A stretch of 64,000 nt of DNA from Echinicola arenosa. Lineage in GTDB: Bacteria > Bacteroidota > Bacteroidia > Cytophagales > Cyclobacteriaceae. Under the pieces are notes generated by a model that ran no database searches, was not told the DNA's origin, and saw only the letters and a program-made list of their open reading frames with translations. A program made the translations under genes and the position numbers. Of this stretch, positions 7,729 through 17,909 are shown one piece after another (position 1 is the first letter of the stretch; each line of letters opens with the position of its first letter). The stretch spans positions 868,001 to 932,000 of the forward strand of contig NZ_JACYTQ010000001.1 in assembly GCF_014841125.1 (NCBI RefSeq), read 5' to 3'.

Positions 7729-10700
7729 TTAATGCCTTTTGACGGCTTTTTTTACCTCCACAAAGTCGTCTCCCTGGATAATAATATAATACATCCCATT
7801 CTTAACTCCCGTTAAATCCACCTCAAAAGAGTAGTCATTCAACTGCTCCTTCTGCATCACTACTTTTCCGCTCTTATCCCTTATCATGATTGACCTGATC
7901 ATCTTTTCTGAATGAACAGTCCCCATTCCCTCAATTGGGTTTGGGAAAAGCAACACCTTGTTTTTGATCGCTTTTTCCCGAGGATTTTCACCAATTCCAT
8001 TTGGACTAGATGCTTCTTCAGGCTCAAGAATATACTCTAAGACTGGATGCTGTCCTACATCATTACTTTCTTTGGAAGAAAAAGCGGTATATACTCCTGG
8101 GATGGTGGAAACCAATTTAAATGATACAGTATCTTGATTGGGATCTAATTGCTGAATAAATCCTGAAATATCAAAACTAACATATCCAGATTGAGAACTT
8201 CCAGGCACAGTCACTAGTGGTCCATTGGCATTGGGAGCATTATTCCATGTCAGTCCGAATGTCCCATTTCCCTGCCAATTACCAGCCCCCTCTTGCCAAG
8301 AATGATCTTCCAAGCTGTACAACTCCCAACTTGTCCCACTGGCTGCTGACAAACTGTATAGATTTAATTTCGCTTCAAGCACCTCTCCTTCAATATCTGC
8401 CATTGAGAATTTCAAAAATGCTTCTCTTTCATAACCTCCTTTTTGAACCGCTAAAAAACCAGCTGCACCATAGTTTTTATTACTTGCATCACCGCTACCA
8501 TCCGTCTCTTGAACGAAAGCATCTCCTAAGGCTGCTGTACTACCACTTTCACCTTCAATGATCGCTTTTTTATAAATCATCAGACTTGGACGATACTCCA
8601 TAGTGGTATTTTCCCTAGATGCAAACTGGGCATCTGTTGTACTGCCTTGATAGGTACTGATGATTTTCAGTGAAAACACTCCATCCGACTGCAACTGCTC
8701 TAAAACTGCGGCCGTCACATCCAATTCTATAAATCTTCCTGCCGAAACCCCATTCACCTCTCCCAATAAACTATTCACATCTGGTTTTGAATTCCAAGTG
8801 ATTTCTTTTTCCTGCCAGCTATCATCAATTACCTTATAAAATTCCCAGCTTGTATTAGTAATTGTTGTATTGGCATTATTTAGCCAAAGCTTGAGGTGCA
8901 CACTGTCCAATTGAGTGGGAAGGCTTGCCAGATTAAACTTAATGTAACTCTCTCGAGCATATCCAACACCATCCTTTTTTACCACCAAATTGCCTGAGTG
9001 AAAGTTGGTATCTGCGTAATTCCCGTCCCTTACATAAGCATCCTCTATCGCAACCAATACAACGGGCTCTATTAATTCTTCAAAATCTGGTGCATTTAAA
9101 TCAACAACTCCTTCGATAGTGCTTCCTGCATTCTCTCCTTCAGGGAAAGCCAAATCAATCATTTTCATGTTTCCTAATGATGGAGTCTCTATACCTACCC
9201 GAAAAGTACCCGTAAAGCCCTGACTTGGATCTGCAGCATAGACATCAATTGACGAACTGCTAACATTTTTCAATAAAATCACCGATGGTTTGCTAACATT
9301 GATTTTAAAATCTCCAAATTGATATGCTCCAGCTTGATAAAATACAGCTTGTACCATATCCAAAGCGATATGCTTTACCACTTGGGCAGAATCATTATTG
9401 GAAATAAATTCTAAATTGTCCAGATCATAATTTTCGGTTTCACTGGCTGTTTTCCCTGGCAATAGAACATAAGTATATTCAACATCAGAAGGCTCCGCAC
9501 CATGGTCAAACCAAAGCTTGAACACCTCCTCATTCACTGTTTCTGAGGATTGATTTTGATTAATGCTGTTCCAACTTCCCGTTTGTGGTTGATTGCTCAG
9601 ATAGAGATTGCCACTATTTGGAAACACATAGCCCACATTATCATGCCAAGCCCAATCCAGGTTATTGGAAAAATCATGATTACCTTCACTTAATATAAAA
9701 CCGGCACCCCCATTTGAAACCATTACGTTACCATCAAGCAACGTCTGGTTTACTGTAGTGTTGATAGTTTCCTGAGCTGTAGAACTGATATTTGTCCCAA
9801 GACAGACCACCTCATCATCAAAGAAAAACCAAGCTTTTTTAGCTGTCGTGCCATAATCATTCATATCATAAACACTCGTCCCATAAGCCCCAGCAGAAAT
9901 ACCTCCAACAAAGCTGGATTTCCCGGGATTGGCTCCCCAGGAGGCTCTAAGTGGAAAGGTTGTAATAGCAGGCACAGTGGTTCCTGGAATTTTATTCCAG
10001 TCCCAAACAGGATATATCCCAAAATATTCATCACCTTCTGTGGCAATATAAGTAGCTCCATCCGTGAGATAATAACCTTTTATATTTTCACCATTTCCCA
10101 TTTCTGATTTCACGGTTCTGGTGGAAACATTCCGCAAACCTACCATAAAACCTGGACGGTGATGTACGGTATAATCTGTTTTCCAGTAATGAATATGTTC
10201 CGGTGAGACACCATAATCTGGACCTTCCTGTTGCCTCATCCTACTAATTACTGTATCATAAGAAGCATTGTATTGAGGCAAATCAAAATCCCTAACCTGT
10301 TCTATCAAGTTAACATCAGCTCTACCAACTCCTGGACGAGTGATACTCCTACCAAAAACATTAAAATCAGTATAAATTCCTCTGGAAGCTTTGATGAATC
10401 CATTTCTAACAAAATCAGAAAAGATGGCAACCTTAGAAGCTGGATAAGCATATGAAGTTCCGGTGATGTTAACGGCTATATTCCTAATTCCCGAAACATA
10501 TTCACGACCATAGGCATAAGTATAAAGCTGAGGTCCATGAGCCATATAAGAATGGTCTTGCTTGATACCTTCTCCAGTGCTGATTTTTATAGAATTTCCA
10601 GTTTCTGAAACAGCATGCTGAAGCAGAGCACTATCTTCTGTAAGACATGCTCGCATAATATAATGCTGTCCAATATCTGTCAAATTAGAACCATCCTTGC

Positions 10701-11226
10701 CTGGAGACACTGTCATCGATACTCCCTTGACCATCCAATCAAGCATTTGAGCCTCTAGCAAACTGTCTATTCCAACCGGAGCATTCCTTAAAGCAATGAG
10801 CGTATTACCTATATCTTTTGGAATGCTGATACTGACAAAAAACCAATTGGAACTATAGGGCGCCGGATTCAATGAAAGCCAATAGTTCATGGCATTCTCA
10901 ATATCCTGCTTCAGAGAAGCATCTCCGTAATAGTCACTCTCTGCTCTGGAATATGCTTTGGCAAAGGTGCTTATCCTCCTGATGTGATTCCCTGGAGACC
11001 AATCAGTTTGAGAATGATCATCATAAACAACATCAGGCCAACTTCCATCAGCATTAACACTTGCCTGCAATGAAGCCACCTGACTATCCAATGTGCTTGT
11101 ACTAGGGGAACTTTGAAATCCATCATAAATTCTGCCCATGATGATTTCAAATTCAGTTTGTGCAGTAGCTCCCCATTGCACCCAAATAACAGTAATTATT
11201 AGAAGGGTGATTTTTTTTAATGGCAT
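7729..11226 (-). CDS. PL8-family chondroitin/hyaluronan lyase with DNRLRE domains and T9SS type A tail
   Basis: Large cell-surface polysaccharide lyase (1165 residues) that should cleave chondroitin or hyaluronan by beta-elimination, leaving unsaturated uronic acid ends. Signal peptide about 1-22. The PL8 toroid carries Asn181, His230 (DHSYMAHG), Tyr239 (YAYG) and Arg293 (GRSITRPG). Their spacing closely matches the catalytic Asn175, His225, Tyr234 and Arg288 known from Pedobacter heparinus chondroitinase AC. The PL8 beta-sandwich runs to about residue 700. Two DNRLRE modules follow (about 735-890 and 905-1065), then a type A T9SS sorting domain (LLFPNPIEGMG to the end, finishing VKKAVKRH). 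Typical PL8 enzymes are about 700 residues, so the extra ~450 are modular additions. It follows SusD by 62 bp containing a terminator. Substrate sulphation preference is unknown. Confidence 0.93.
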   Translation of the reverse strand: MPLKKITLLIITVIWVQWGATAQTEFEIIMGRIYDGFQSSPSTSTLDSQVASLQASVNADGSWPDVVYDDHSQTDWSPGNHIRRISTFAKAYSRAESDYYGDASLKQDIENAMNYWLSLNPAPYSSNWFFVSISIPKDIGNTLIALRNAPVGIDSLLEAQMLDWMVKGVSMTVSPGKDGSNLTDIGQHYIMRACLTEDSALLQHAVSETGNSIKISTGEGIKQDHSYMAHGPQLYTYAYGREYVSGIRNIAVNITGTSYAYPASKVAIFSDFVRNGFIKASRGIYTDFNVFGRSITRPGVGRADVNLIEQVRDFDLPQYNASYDTVISRMRQQEGPDYGVSPEHIHYWKTDYTVHHRPGFMVGLRNVSTRTVKSEMGNGENIKGYYLTDGATYIATEGDEYFGIYPVWDWNKIPGTTVPAITTFPLRASWGANPGKSSFVGGISAGAYGTSVYDMNDYGTTAKKAWFFFDDEVVCLGTNISSTAQETINTTVNQTLLDGNVMVSNGGAGFILSEGNHDFSNNLDWAWHDNVGYVFPNSGNLYLSNQPQTGSWNSINQNQSSETVNEEVFKLWFDHGAEPSDVEYTYVLLPGKTASETENYDLDNLEFISNNDSAQVVKHIALDMVQAVFYQAGAYQFGDFKINVSKPSVILLKNVSSSSIDVYAADPSQGFTGTFRVGIETPSLGNMKMIDLAFPEGENAGSTIEGVVDLNAPDFEELIEPVVLVAIEDAYVRDGNYADTNFHSGNLVVKKDGVGYARESYIKFNLASLPTQLDSVHLKLWLNNANTTITNTSWEFYKVIDDSWQEKEITWNSKPDVNSLLGEVNGVSAGRFIELDVTAAVLEQLQSDGVFSLKIISTYQGSTTDAQFASRENTTMEYRPSLMIYKKAIIEGESGSTAALGDAFVQETDGSGDASNKNYGAAGFLAVQKGGYEREAFLKFSMADIEGEVLEAKLNLYSLSAASGTSWELYSLEDHSWQEGAGNWQGNGTFGLTWNNAPNANGPLVTVPGSSQSGYVSFDISGFIQQLDPNQDTVSFKLVSTIPGVYTAFSSKESNDVGQHPVLEYILEPEEASSPNGIGENPREKAIKNKVLLFPNPIEGMGTVHSEKMIRSIMIRDKSGKVVMQKEQLNDYSFEVDLTGVKNGMYYIIIQGDDFVEVKKAVKRH

Positions 11227-11253
11227 GTCACTTAGGGTTAAGAGATAAAAAAA

Positions 11254-11278
11254 GGGATCTTGTATTTACCAAGATCCC
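11254..11278 (-). terminator. Intrinsic terminator between SusD and PL8 genes
   Basis: Perfect stem GGGATCTTG (11254-11262) with CAAGATCCC (11270-11278) and a 7-nt loop. On the minus strand it is followed by TTTTTTT, and it is A/T-flanked on both sides. It lies 10 bp past the SusD stop, upstream of the PL8 gene, inside what otherwise looks like one operon. Either it limits PL8 and heparinase expression relative to SusC/D, or PL8 has its own start site in the short gap. Confidence 0.8.
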
Positions 11279-11288
11279 AAAAAAAGAA

Positions 11289-12914
11289 TCACCAATTAGG
11301 ATTTTGCTCTAAAGCAGGATTCAAACCTAATTCATTAATGGGCAGTGGCCATAGATAATCACGATCAGGATCAAAAGACCTATTCTCTTCAGTCTGAAGG
11401 ACTATGATGTTATCCTCATTGACATTAGGGGTTACATCTGTACCAAACTCATCTTCAAAATAGTAATTCCCTAATATCGCTTGAGGAAGCACGTCCTCTG
11501 CAGTTTTCCATCGGATAAGGTCCCAATAACGATACCCTTCCAAGGCCAATTCAACGCGTCTTTCTCTTCTGATTTCTTCCAGCAAATCTAAGCTATTGGC
11601 TGAAGCAAATGCGTTACTGAGTGGAGCTACGCCTGCTCTGTTTCGCAATAAGTTGATACTGCTGTTAAGTTCTTGATCAGAGATGGAACCATTGATTTCA
11701 TATGTGGCTTCTGCAAAATTCAGCAATACCTCTGCATACCTAATGATAGTATAATCAATATAGGATCTTGAATTTTGCCAATCAGTTAAATTAGCATACC
11801 TACGGTTGGCAAAACCGGTACGCTGGAATGATAAACTAGGCACATTAAATACAGGCATAGTACCAGTATATTCATCTCCTTCCTTATAAAATGTCGCCAG
11901 CATTCTTGGATCCCTATTCTCAAAAACATCCATGATACTTTCAGGCTCATCATATAATGGGGATTTCTCTATTGGCAAACCATCACTCATCAAATAGGCA
12001 TCAGCCAAGGCTTTGGTAGGGTTAGCTGCACCCGTTTCTAAATTACGCTGTGTCACATGGCTCAAAATTGATTCAGTAACACTTACACCATATTGTTTCA
12101 CCAATATATTCTCAGGATTATCCGGCCCTTCTCCTTCATATTGATACAGATCAAAATAATCACCAAATAATCCGTGTTCTCCTGATTCTATACAAGCTTC
12201 AGCTGCCTCCGAGGCCAAAGACAAGTGCTTCTGAGGGTCTCCATAGCCATGGTATTTTGCTCTTGTCCCTTCGAATAGCGCTACTCTGGACTTAAAACCC
12301 AAAGCAGCAGTACTCGATATTCTACCAAATTCATCTCCACTCATTTCAGATGGAGCAGGCAAAAATGAAGCAGCAGCATCTAAATCAGCGTATACAGCTT
12401 CTAATACTTCCTCCCTGTCATTTGCGGGAGCAAACAATCTTTCATCATCTTCTGACAAAGACGCTAGAATCAAAGGCACATCGCCGTATCGTTTTACCAA
12501 ATTAAAATATCCCCAAGCCCTAAAGAATTTGGCTTCGGAAACATAACGGTCAACTATCTCTGGCGCTAAACCATTCTCCAAAGACCGGGGTGCTTTTTCT
12601 ATGATGTTATTAGCTGCACGAATAAGCCTGTAAGGAGTATTATAATTTCCATCGGTCGCAGGAGCAATCCTTGTCCCATCGCTTATTGAATTGGGAGCAG
12701 TTCCAAAGGCATCATCTGACCATACATCCGTTGTAACTGGCAAAGTAGGCAAGAAGGTATATAAATAATTTGCCGCTAACTGCAGGTCATTTTCATTTCT
12801 CCAAAAGGAGGGATCACTCAAAGCCGTTTCCGGAAATCGGTCCACATCACAGCTACTGAAACTAATAATCAACGCCAGTAGACCTGCTAAAATATTTTTA
12901 TTTTGATATTTCAT
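11289..12914 (-). CDS. SusD/RagB-family glycan-binding lipoprotein (locus 2)
   Basis: Surface-exposed outer-membrane lipoprotein that lids the partner SusC and captures glycan. It is 541 residues with a lipoprotein signal ending at Cys23 (SFSSCDVDRFPET). The SusD-like N-terminal domain starts at PSFWRNENDLQLAANYLYTF and the SusD/RagB C-terminal region includes RRERRVELALEGYRYWDLIRW and ends YLWPLPINELGLNPALEQNP, the usual tail of the family. It is 29 bp downstream of its SusC and followed by a strong terminator. The gene pair sits with PL8 and heparinase-type lyases, so the ligand is probably a glycosaminoglycan-like chain (inference). Confidence 0.96.
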   Translation of the reverse strand: MKYQNKNILAGLLALIISFSSCDVDRFPETALSDPSFWRNENDLQLAANYLYTFLPTLPVTTDVWSDDAFGTAPNSISDGTRIAPATDGNYNTPYRLIRAANNIIEKAPRSLENGLAPEIVDRYVSEAKFFRAWGYFNLVKRYGDVPLILASLSEDDERLFAPANDREEVLEAVYADLDAAASFLPAPSEMSGDEFGRISSTAALGFKSRVALFEGTRAKYHGYGDPQKHLSLASEAAEACIESGEHGLFGDYFDLYQYEGEGPDNPENILVKQYGVSVTESILSHVTQRNLETGAANPTKALADAYLMSDGLPIEKSPLYDEPESIMDVFENRDPRMLATFYKEGDEYTGTMPVFNVPSLSFQRTGFANRRYANLTDWQNSRSYIDYTIIRYAEVLLNFAEATYEINGSISDQELNSSINLLRNRAGVAPLSNAFASANSLDLLEEIRRERRVELALEGYRYWDLIRWKTAEDVLPQAILGNYYFEDEFGTDVTPNVNEDNIIVLQTEENRSFDPDRDYLWPLPINELGLNPALEQNPNW

Positions 12915-12943
12915 GATTTTTTGGATTTAATTAAAGCCATCAA

Positions 12944-15900
12944 TTAAAAAGAAAGATTTATCCCCATAGCCACTGTACCAAAGAAGGGATAGTCGGCACG
13001 CACATTGTTGGAATTCTCAGGATCAAATACACCATTGAATACTCCCATTTTAGTAAATGTCAATACATCTTGGCCTGTAATAAAGATCCTTGCTCTATTT
13101 ACATTGATTTTATTGATCAATTCAACGGGAAGTGAGTATCCTAACTGAAAGTTCTTCAACCTGATATAGCTTCCGTCAAGCACCCATCGGTCCGATGGAA
13201 CATAATTATGATGACCATTCAAATAAGGCCTTGGAAAAGCAGCATCAGGATTTTCTTCCGTCCAATAATCTTGGTGATGTTTCATGGGCATAAACCATGA
13301 TTGGCTCAATGGCATAATCATATCCCGAGTAGGCATGAAGTTTCTCTTTCCTACTCCTTGAAAGAATATAGACAAATCAAAATTCTTCCACTGCGCTGAA
13401 GCATTCAAGCCAAAAAGCATACGTTGTTGGTTGGTTCCCAAAAGGACTAAATCTCCAGGGTCGTCTGTTGTGCCGTTCCCTACAGTGATCCGATCATTGC
13501 CATCTTGATTGATGTATTGTAAATCACCAGGACCTGTTCTGTTATCCTGAAAAGGAGCGGCATCTACTTGATCCTGTGAACTGAAATAACCAGGAGCCGT
13601 TGCATAGCCCCATATTGTGTTAAGTGGGTAACCTTCAACAATCCCATTATTCCCGGCACTAACCACATTTCTACCTGCATATTCTATCAGCTCATTTTGG
13701 TTATCACTGAGGTTAAAGCCAACATTATAACTAAAATCTTCACTCACTCGATCTCTATACTTCACTTCTAGCTCCCATCCCCATGATTTCAATACACCAT
13801 TATTAATCATCGGGGTACCTACACCGAAAGTAGCCGGTAGTTGAAGCGGGGTCAACATATTTTTGTTTTGCTTCACATAATAATCAAAACTCATTTGAAG
13901 TTTGTTCTCTATTAACCCCAAATCCAAACCTCCATTCCATGTCTCAATCGTTTCCCAACTCAAACTGGATGAAGGTACACTACTTTCATAGAAATAAGTG
14001 GTCCTAGTTTCATCGGCTCCCATTACTAAATTTGAACCTCTAGCCAAAAGACTTAAATAATCATAATAGCCTATGATGTTTCCCCCTAATGCGCTCCCGA
14101 GTTGTCCCCAAGAACCTCTTAATTTAAACTCTGAGAAAAATGGCAGGATATTTCCAAAAAACTCCTCTCTATGCATGTTCCAACCTACAGATGCTGCAGG
14201 AAAAACCTTGGTCCTTAAATCCGGGGCCAATCGAGAACTTTCATCCATTCTAATGGTTCCTTCAAAAAGGAAACGTTCGTCATAACTATAGTTTACCCTT
14301 CCAAAAACAGATTGGTTCGCATAAGTATTGATACTTTCGTTAGTTACTTTAGTATTGTCATCCCCAAGATTTAATGAAGGCAAATCATTACTGATCAAGC
14401 TATTTGCTCTTGAATACAGCCGCGTCCACCTGTAATCTTCCCATTGATACCCGGCCAAGGCATGAAATTGATGCTTTTCCGCTAAAGTCAAATCATAATC
14501 GATCAAAAACTGAAAACTGGTATTAATCGTATTGTCCTTAGTCAGCTCATATGCGTTAGGATTGTTTAAGATGTAAGCAGGACTATCACCACCCCTATCC
14601 CAAAGCTGAACGGTTCTTGCAAATCTTTCCCGATCAGCTCTTCTATATTGTCGACCATATATAGACCTTAGAGTTAAACCTTTCACAACGTCTTTAAGCG
14701 TAGCTGTAAATACCCCGTCAAAATCATTTCTGCCAGTATTGTCATATCCTCCTTGGGAAAGAATCGCATATGTATTATTCCCTGAGGTACCTGCCCCGCC
14801 AAATAGACGCCCATCAGGCATAAAGATTGGGAATCGTTGTCTCGCTTGATACACTTGCTGTAACAAACCATAGCCACTGGCACCCGTGGAAGGAGCCTCC
14901 GTACTATGATTCGCATAGGAGATTCTGGAATCCAGTGATAAATGCTTGGTCAATTGCGCTCCAAGATTGAACCTCGCGTTATATCGTTCAAAACTATCTG
15001 GTCCAAGCTTGAAAACACCCTGTTTATTGTAATATCCCAAAGAGACCAAATAGTCCAACTTTTCTGTTCCTCCCCTTGCGCTAAGGTTATGCGTTTGCAT
15101 AGGAGTGGTTTTTCTCAAAACCTGATCTCTGATACTTTGTTGGTTATATGTTACCCATCTATCAGAGTTAGTTTCGCTAGGTACAAATTCAACACCATCT
15201 CTAATGTATTGTAATGCTTGATCATTGTATTCCGGTCCAACCCCAGCATTTGCTCTGGCAAGGTTGGAATAAAGCGCTTCGTCTAAAAGAGTGAGTCTTT
15301 CTGGTACATTCAGCGCCCACTCGGTCCCTATTTGGTTTGAATATTCAAAAATGGTCTTGCCATTCTTTCCGGACTTTGTCTTTAATAAAATCACCCCACC
15401 AGCAGCTTGAGCACCATAGATGGCTGCGGCGGCAGCATCCTTTAATACCGTTACCGATTCGATATCATTAGGATTGATAGTCTGAAGGGTAAAAAGCGGA
15501 GCAGGAACACCATCAACCATCAAAAGAGGGTTAACGGAACCATTCGCAGAAGTTACTCCTCTCACCTGAATCCCTATATTTTGATTACCTGGCTGTCCTC
15601 CAGTCCTGGTAATATTAAGACCTGGAGTAGTTCCTTGCAAAGCTGTGGCCACATTGGATACAGGCCTGTCTTCTAACGCTTTTGAGTCCACTGTCGAAAC
15701 TGCCCCGGTAAGGTTTGCTTTTTTCTGTGTACCATAACCAACTACCACGACTTCCTGTAAATCAGACATATCCTCAAATAAGGTCACTTGAAGATTTTCC
15801 TTACCTTCAATACTTATTTCTTTTTGCTCAAATCCTATGAAAGAAAAAACCAGCACTGATTTTTCCGAGATATTATTAAAGGAAAATAGCCCATCTATAT

Positions 15901-16387
15901 CAGTTACCGTAACCCTCTTAGTCCCCTTTACAATAACATTGACACCAGGAATAGGCATTCCACCCTCATCAAGTACAATTCCTGAAACATCGCGCTCTAC
16001 TTTATCCACGTATGAATCATGCATCTGCTTGGGAGCAACATGAATGGTATTATTTACTTGGGTAAACTTCAGATTATAATCCCTTGAAAGCTCTTCCAGA
16101 ACTTTTAAAAGTGATTTCTTATTGGCTGAAATCGAAACATTTCTTTCCTTAGAAAGCTGCTCTTCCATGAATGCGATATGGAATACAGTGGTAGATTCTA
16201 TTTCCTTCAAAACTTCCACGATGCTAGCATCCTTCATTCTCATGGAAACCTTTACATTTCCTAATTCTTGCTGTCGGTCGAGACCAACATAGGCATATTG
16301 TTGAGCAAGAATATTACCACAGCTTATCAGAAAAGCCATCATAAATATCCCTACATTCTTAAAACTAAGGTATAGGTGTTTTTTCAT
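12944..16387 (-). CDS. SusC/RagA-family TonB-dependent transducer (locus 2)
   Basis: Outer-membrane importer of 1147 residues, partner of the SusD at 11289-12914. Signal peptide about 1-28 (SCGNILAQ). An STN domain covers about residues 44-115 (VKVSMRMKDASIVEVLKEIE), a carboxypeptidase-regulatory-like domain about 133-207 (VSGIVLDEGGMPIPGVNVIV), and then TonB box and plug (DLQEVVVVGYGTQKK; NPNDIESVTVLKDAAAAAIY; GVILLKTKSG) and a 22-strand-type barrel to the C-terminal Phe (VAMGINLSF). The STN domain makes it a signalling receptor for the FecR encoded 52 bp upstream. Complete and typical in length. Confidence 0.97.
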   Translation of the reverse strand: MKKHLYLSFKNVGIFMMAFLISCGNILAQQYAYVGLDRQQELGNVKVSMRMKDASIVEVLKEIESTTVFHIAFMEEQLSKERNVSISANKKSLLKVLEELSRDYNLKFTQVNNTIHVAPKQMHDSYVDKVERDVSGIVLDEGGMPIPGVNVIVKGTKRVTVTDIDGLFSFNNISEKSVLVFSFIGFEQKEISIEGKENLQVTLFEDMSDLQEVVVVGYGTQKKANLTGAVSTVDSKALEDRPVSNVATALQGTTPGLNITRTGGQPGNQNIGIQVRGVTSANGSVNPLLMVDGVPAPLFTLQTINPNDIESVTVLKDAAAAAIYGAQAAGGVILLKTKSGKNGKTIFEYSNQIGTEWALNVPERLTLLDEALYSNLARANAGVGPEYNDQALQYIRDGVEFVPSETNSDRWVTYNQQSIRDQVLRKTTPMQTHNLSARGGTEKLDYLVSLGYYNKQGVFKLGPDSFERYNARFNLGAQLTKHLSLDSRISYANHSTEAPSTGASGYGLLQQVYQARQRFPIFMPDGRLFGGAGTSGNNTYAILSQGGYDNTGRNDFDGVFTATLKDVVKGLTLRSIYGRQYRRADRERFARTVQLWDRGGDSPAYILNNPNAYELTKDNTINTSFQFLIDYDLTLAEKHQFHALAGYQWEDYRWTRLYSRANSLISNDLPSLNLGDDNTKVTNESINTYANQSVFGRVNYSYDERFLFEGTIRMDESSRLAPDLRTKVFPAASVGWNMHREEFFGNILPFFSEFKLRGSWGQLGSALGGNIIGYYDYLSLLARGSNLVMGADETRTTYFYESSVPSSSLSWETIETWNGGLDLGLIENKLQMSFDYYVKQNKNMLTPLQLPATFGVGTPMINNGVLKSWGWELEVKYRDRVSEDFSYNVGFNLSDNQNELIEYAGRNVVSAGNNGIVEGYPLNTIWGYATAPGYFSSQDQVDAAPFQDNRTGPGDLQYINQDGNDRITVGNGTTDDPGDLVLLGTNQQRMLFGLNASAQWKNFDLSIFFQGVGKRNFMPTRDMIMPLSQSWFMPMKHHQDYWTEENPDAAFPRPYLNGHHNYVPSDRWVLDGSYIRLKNFQLGYSLPVELINKINVNRARIFITGQDVLTFTKMGVFNGVFDPENSNNVRADYPFFGTVAMGINLSF

Positions 16388-16439
16388 AATTAATGGGTTA
16401 GTGTTTAAATGATTAGATTTTGGGTTTTATAAAATTTAT

Positions 16440-17486
16440 TTAGCTAAATATTTTTACTCTTTTTCCTTTTATCTCAAAGCTAAATCCCTGAATAGAGGAC
16501 ATTCCGATAAGTACATTTTCCAGATTTTCATTATCATATTTACCAGTATATTTTTTTCGAAGATCAATCCCATCAGAGACTTGGATATCCACACCATACC
16601 AGATTTCAAGCTGGTCAAATACTTTATCAAAGGAGAGATCATTAAAGGAGAGAATACCATCTTTCCATCCTATTTGGAAGGAAGGATCAAAAGTCGACTT
16701 CGTAAGCTTACCTGTTGTAGGATTGAGTTTTGTCATCTCATGTTTGGTTAAGATTTCCAAATAACCCTGGCGTGAGCCAACTTCTACACGACCTGAGGCC
16801 ACTGCCACTTCAAACCGATCCGAATTTGGGTAGCTCAATATGTCGAATGAAGTCCCTAAAACTTGGACATTCAAATTTTCGGTTTTCACAATAAAAGGAG
16901 CTTCTTCATTTCTGGTAACTTCAAAAAATCCCTGACCAATCAGTTTGACTTCTCTAAGCGTATCTGAAAAAGTAGCTGGAAATTCCAGCTTGCTGGATGC
17001 ATTAAGCTTCACCAAAGTTCCATCAGGTAAGTAAAAACTTGACTTGGTTCCTTTAGGAGTTTGTTTAGTGATCAATTTCCCTACAGTCTGAACCTCTTTC
17101 TCTATTGCATTATTAAATACCCCAAAATAATTGGCGGTAAGCAGGGCTAAAATCACAAAACAAGCTGCCATCAGCACCTTACCTTTCCAAACGCGATTTC
17201 CTATTTCTTTTTCATTTTGAATCTTCTTTAACTTGCTTTTTTCGGCTGCATATTTCATTACCTGTCCAAGCACTTCATCCTTCTCTTCCTTGTTGAGGTA
17301 ATGATTCTTCTTAGGTTCAATTGCATTAACAACTGCTTTTATTTCTTTAAGCACATGCGCCTTATCAGGATTTGCGGCTAACCAATTATTCCAATATTGA
17401 TTCGAATCGTGATCAGGAGCAATGAGCCACTGAATAAAATATTCATCTCTCAGTAATTCCTTAAAAACATCATCTTTGAAAGCCAT
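16440..17486 (-). CDS. FecR-family anti-sigma factor (locus 2)
   Basis: Inner-membrane sigma regulator, 348 residues. The cytoplasmic part opens FLRD-like (LLRDEYFIQWLIAPDHDSNQ) and a membrane helix lies at about 103-121. The FecR domain includes TPKGTKSSFYLPDGTLVKLN and LIGQGFFEVTRNEEAPFIV, and a DUF4974-type C-terminal domain closes the protein (SFDKVFDQLEIWYGVDIQVS). It is closely related to the FecR at 47312-48349 (shared YW-W-NPDK pattern near residues 31-44) and less so to those of loci 1 and 4. It lies 52 bp upstream of its SusC and 423 bp downstream of its sigma gene. Confidence 0.95.
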   Translation of the reverse strand: MAFKDDVFKELLRDEYFIQWLIAPDHDSNQYWNNWLAANPDKAHVLKEIKAVVNAIEPKKNHYLNKEEKDEVLGQVMKYAAEKSKLKKIQNEKEIGNRVWKGKVLMAACFVILALLTANYFGVFNNAIEKEVQTVGKLITKQTPKGTKSSFYLPDGTLVKLNASSKLEFPATFSDTLREVKLIGQGFFEVTRNEEAPFIVKTENLNVQVLGTSFDILSYPNSDRFEVAVASGRVEVGSRQGYLEILTKHEMTKLNPTTGKLTKSTFDPSFQIGWKDGILSFNDLSFDKVFDQLEIWYGVDIQVSDGIDLRKKYTGKYDNENLENVLIGMSSIQGFSFEIKGKRVKIFS

Positions 17487-17909
17487 ATTTTACAAATCCT
17501 TAAGTTCTCTCTTTTAGTAACAGAGGTAAAACCTGCTAAAACGACCACTTTCTAAATTGACTTTTTTTAAAATATTTCGAGAAAAGTGTTTCTTATGATC
17601 ATTTGCCGCAAAAAAAGCCCTGAATTCATAAGAGAAATATAGTCTCTTGACTATATAATATTCAACAGAACTACCTACTTCACTCCAATGCTGGGGCCGG
17701 TATTAGACTAAATTTATAGAAGCCTCACCTTGTTTCAGAAACAAAAAACCAATACAATTCAATAGATAAACTATGAATCCAACCTATTGCTGAATAATAA
17801 CATAAATAGAATTAAGAGAGTAAAAACCTGAGTCAGCACTGTTTATCCCGGTTTAATAATATGGAGAGTAGATAGCTCGGAAATAAATTGGAACAAGACG
17901 CCGAATTGA
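17487..17909. other. Intergenic gap between ECF sigma and FecR genes (locus 2)
   Basis: 423 bp without a plausible gene. Unlike the equivalent gaps of loci 1 and 4, it contains no copy of the ~170-bp repeated element. I see no strong hairpin with T-run and no clear TAnnTTTG promoter. The region probably holds the promoter for fecR-susC and the 3' untranslated end of the sigma transcript. Confidence 0.5.
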
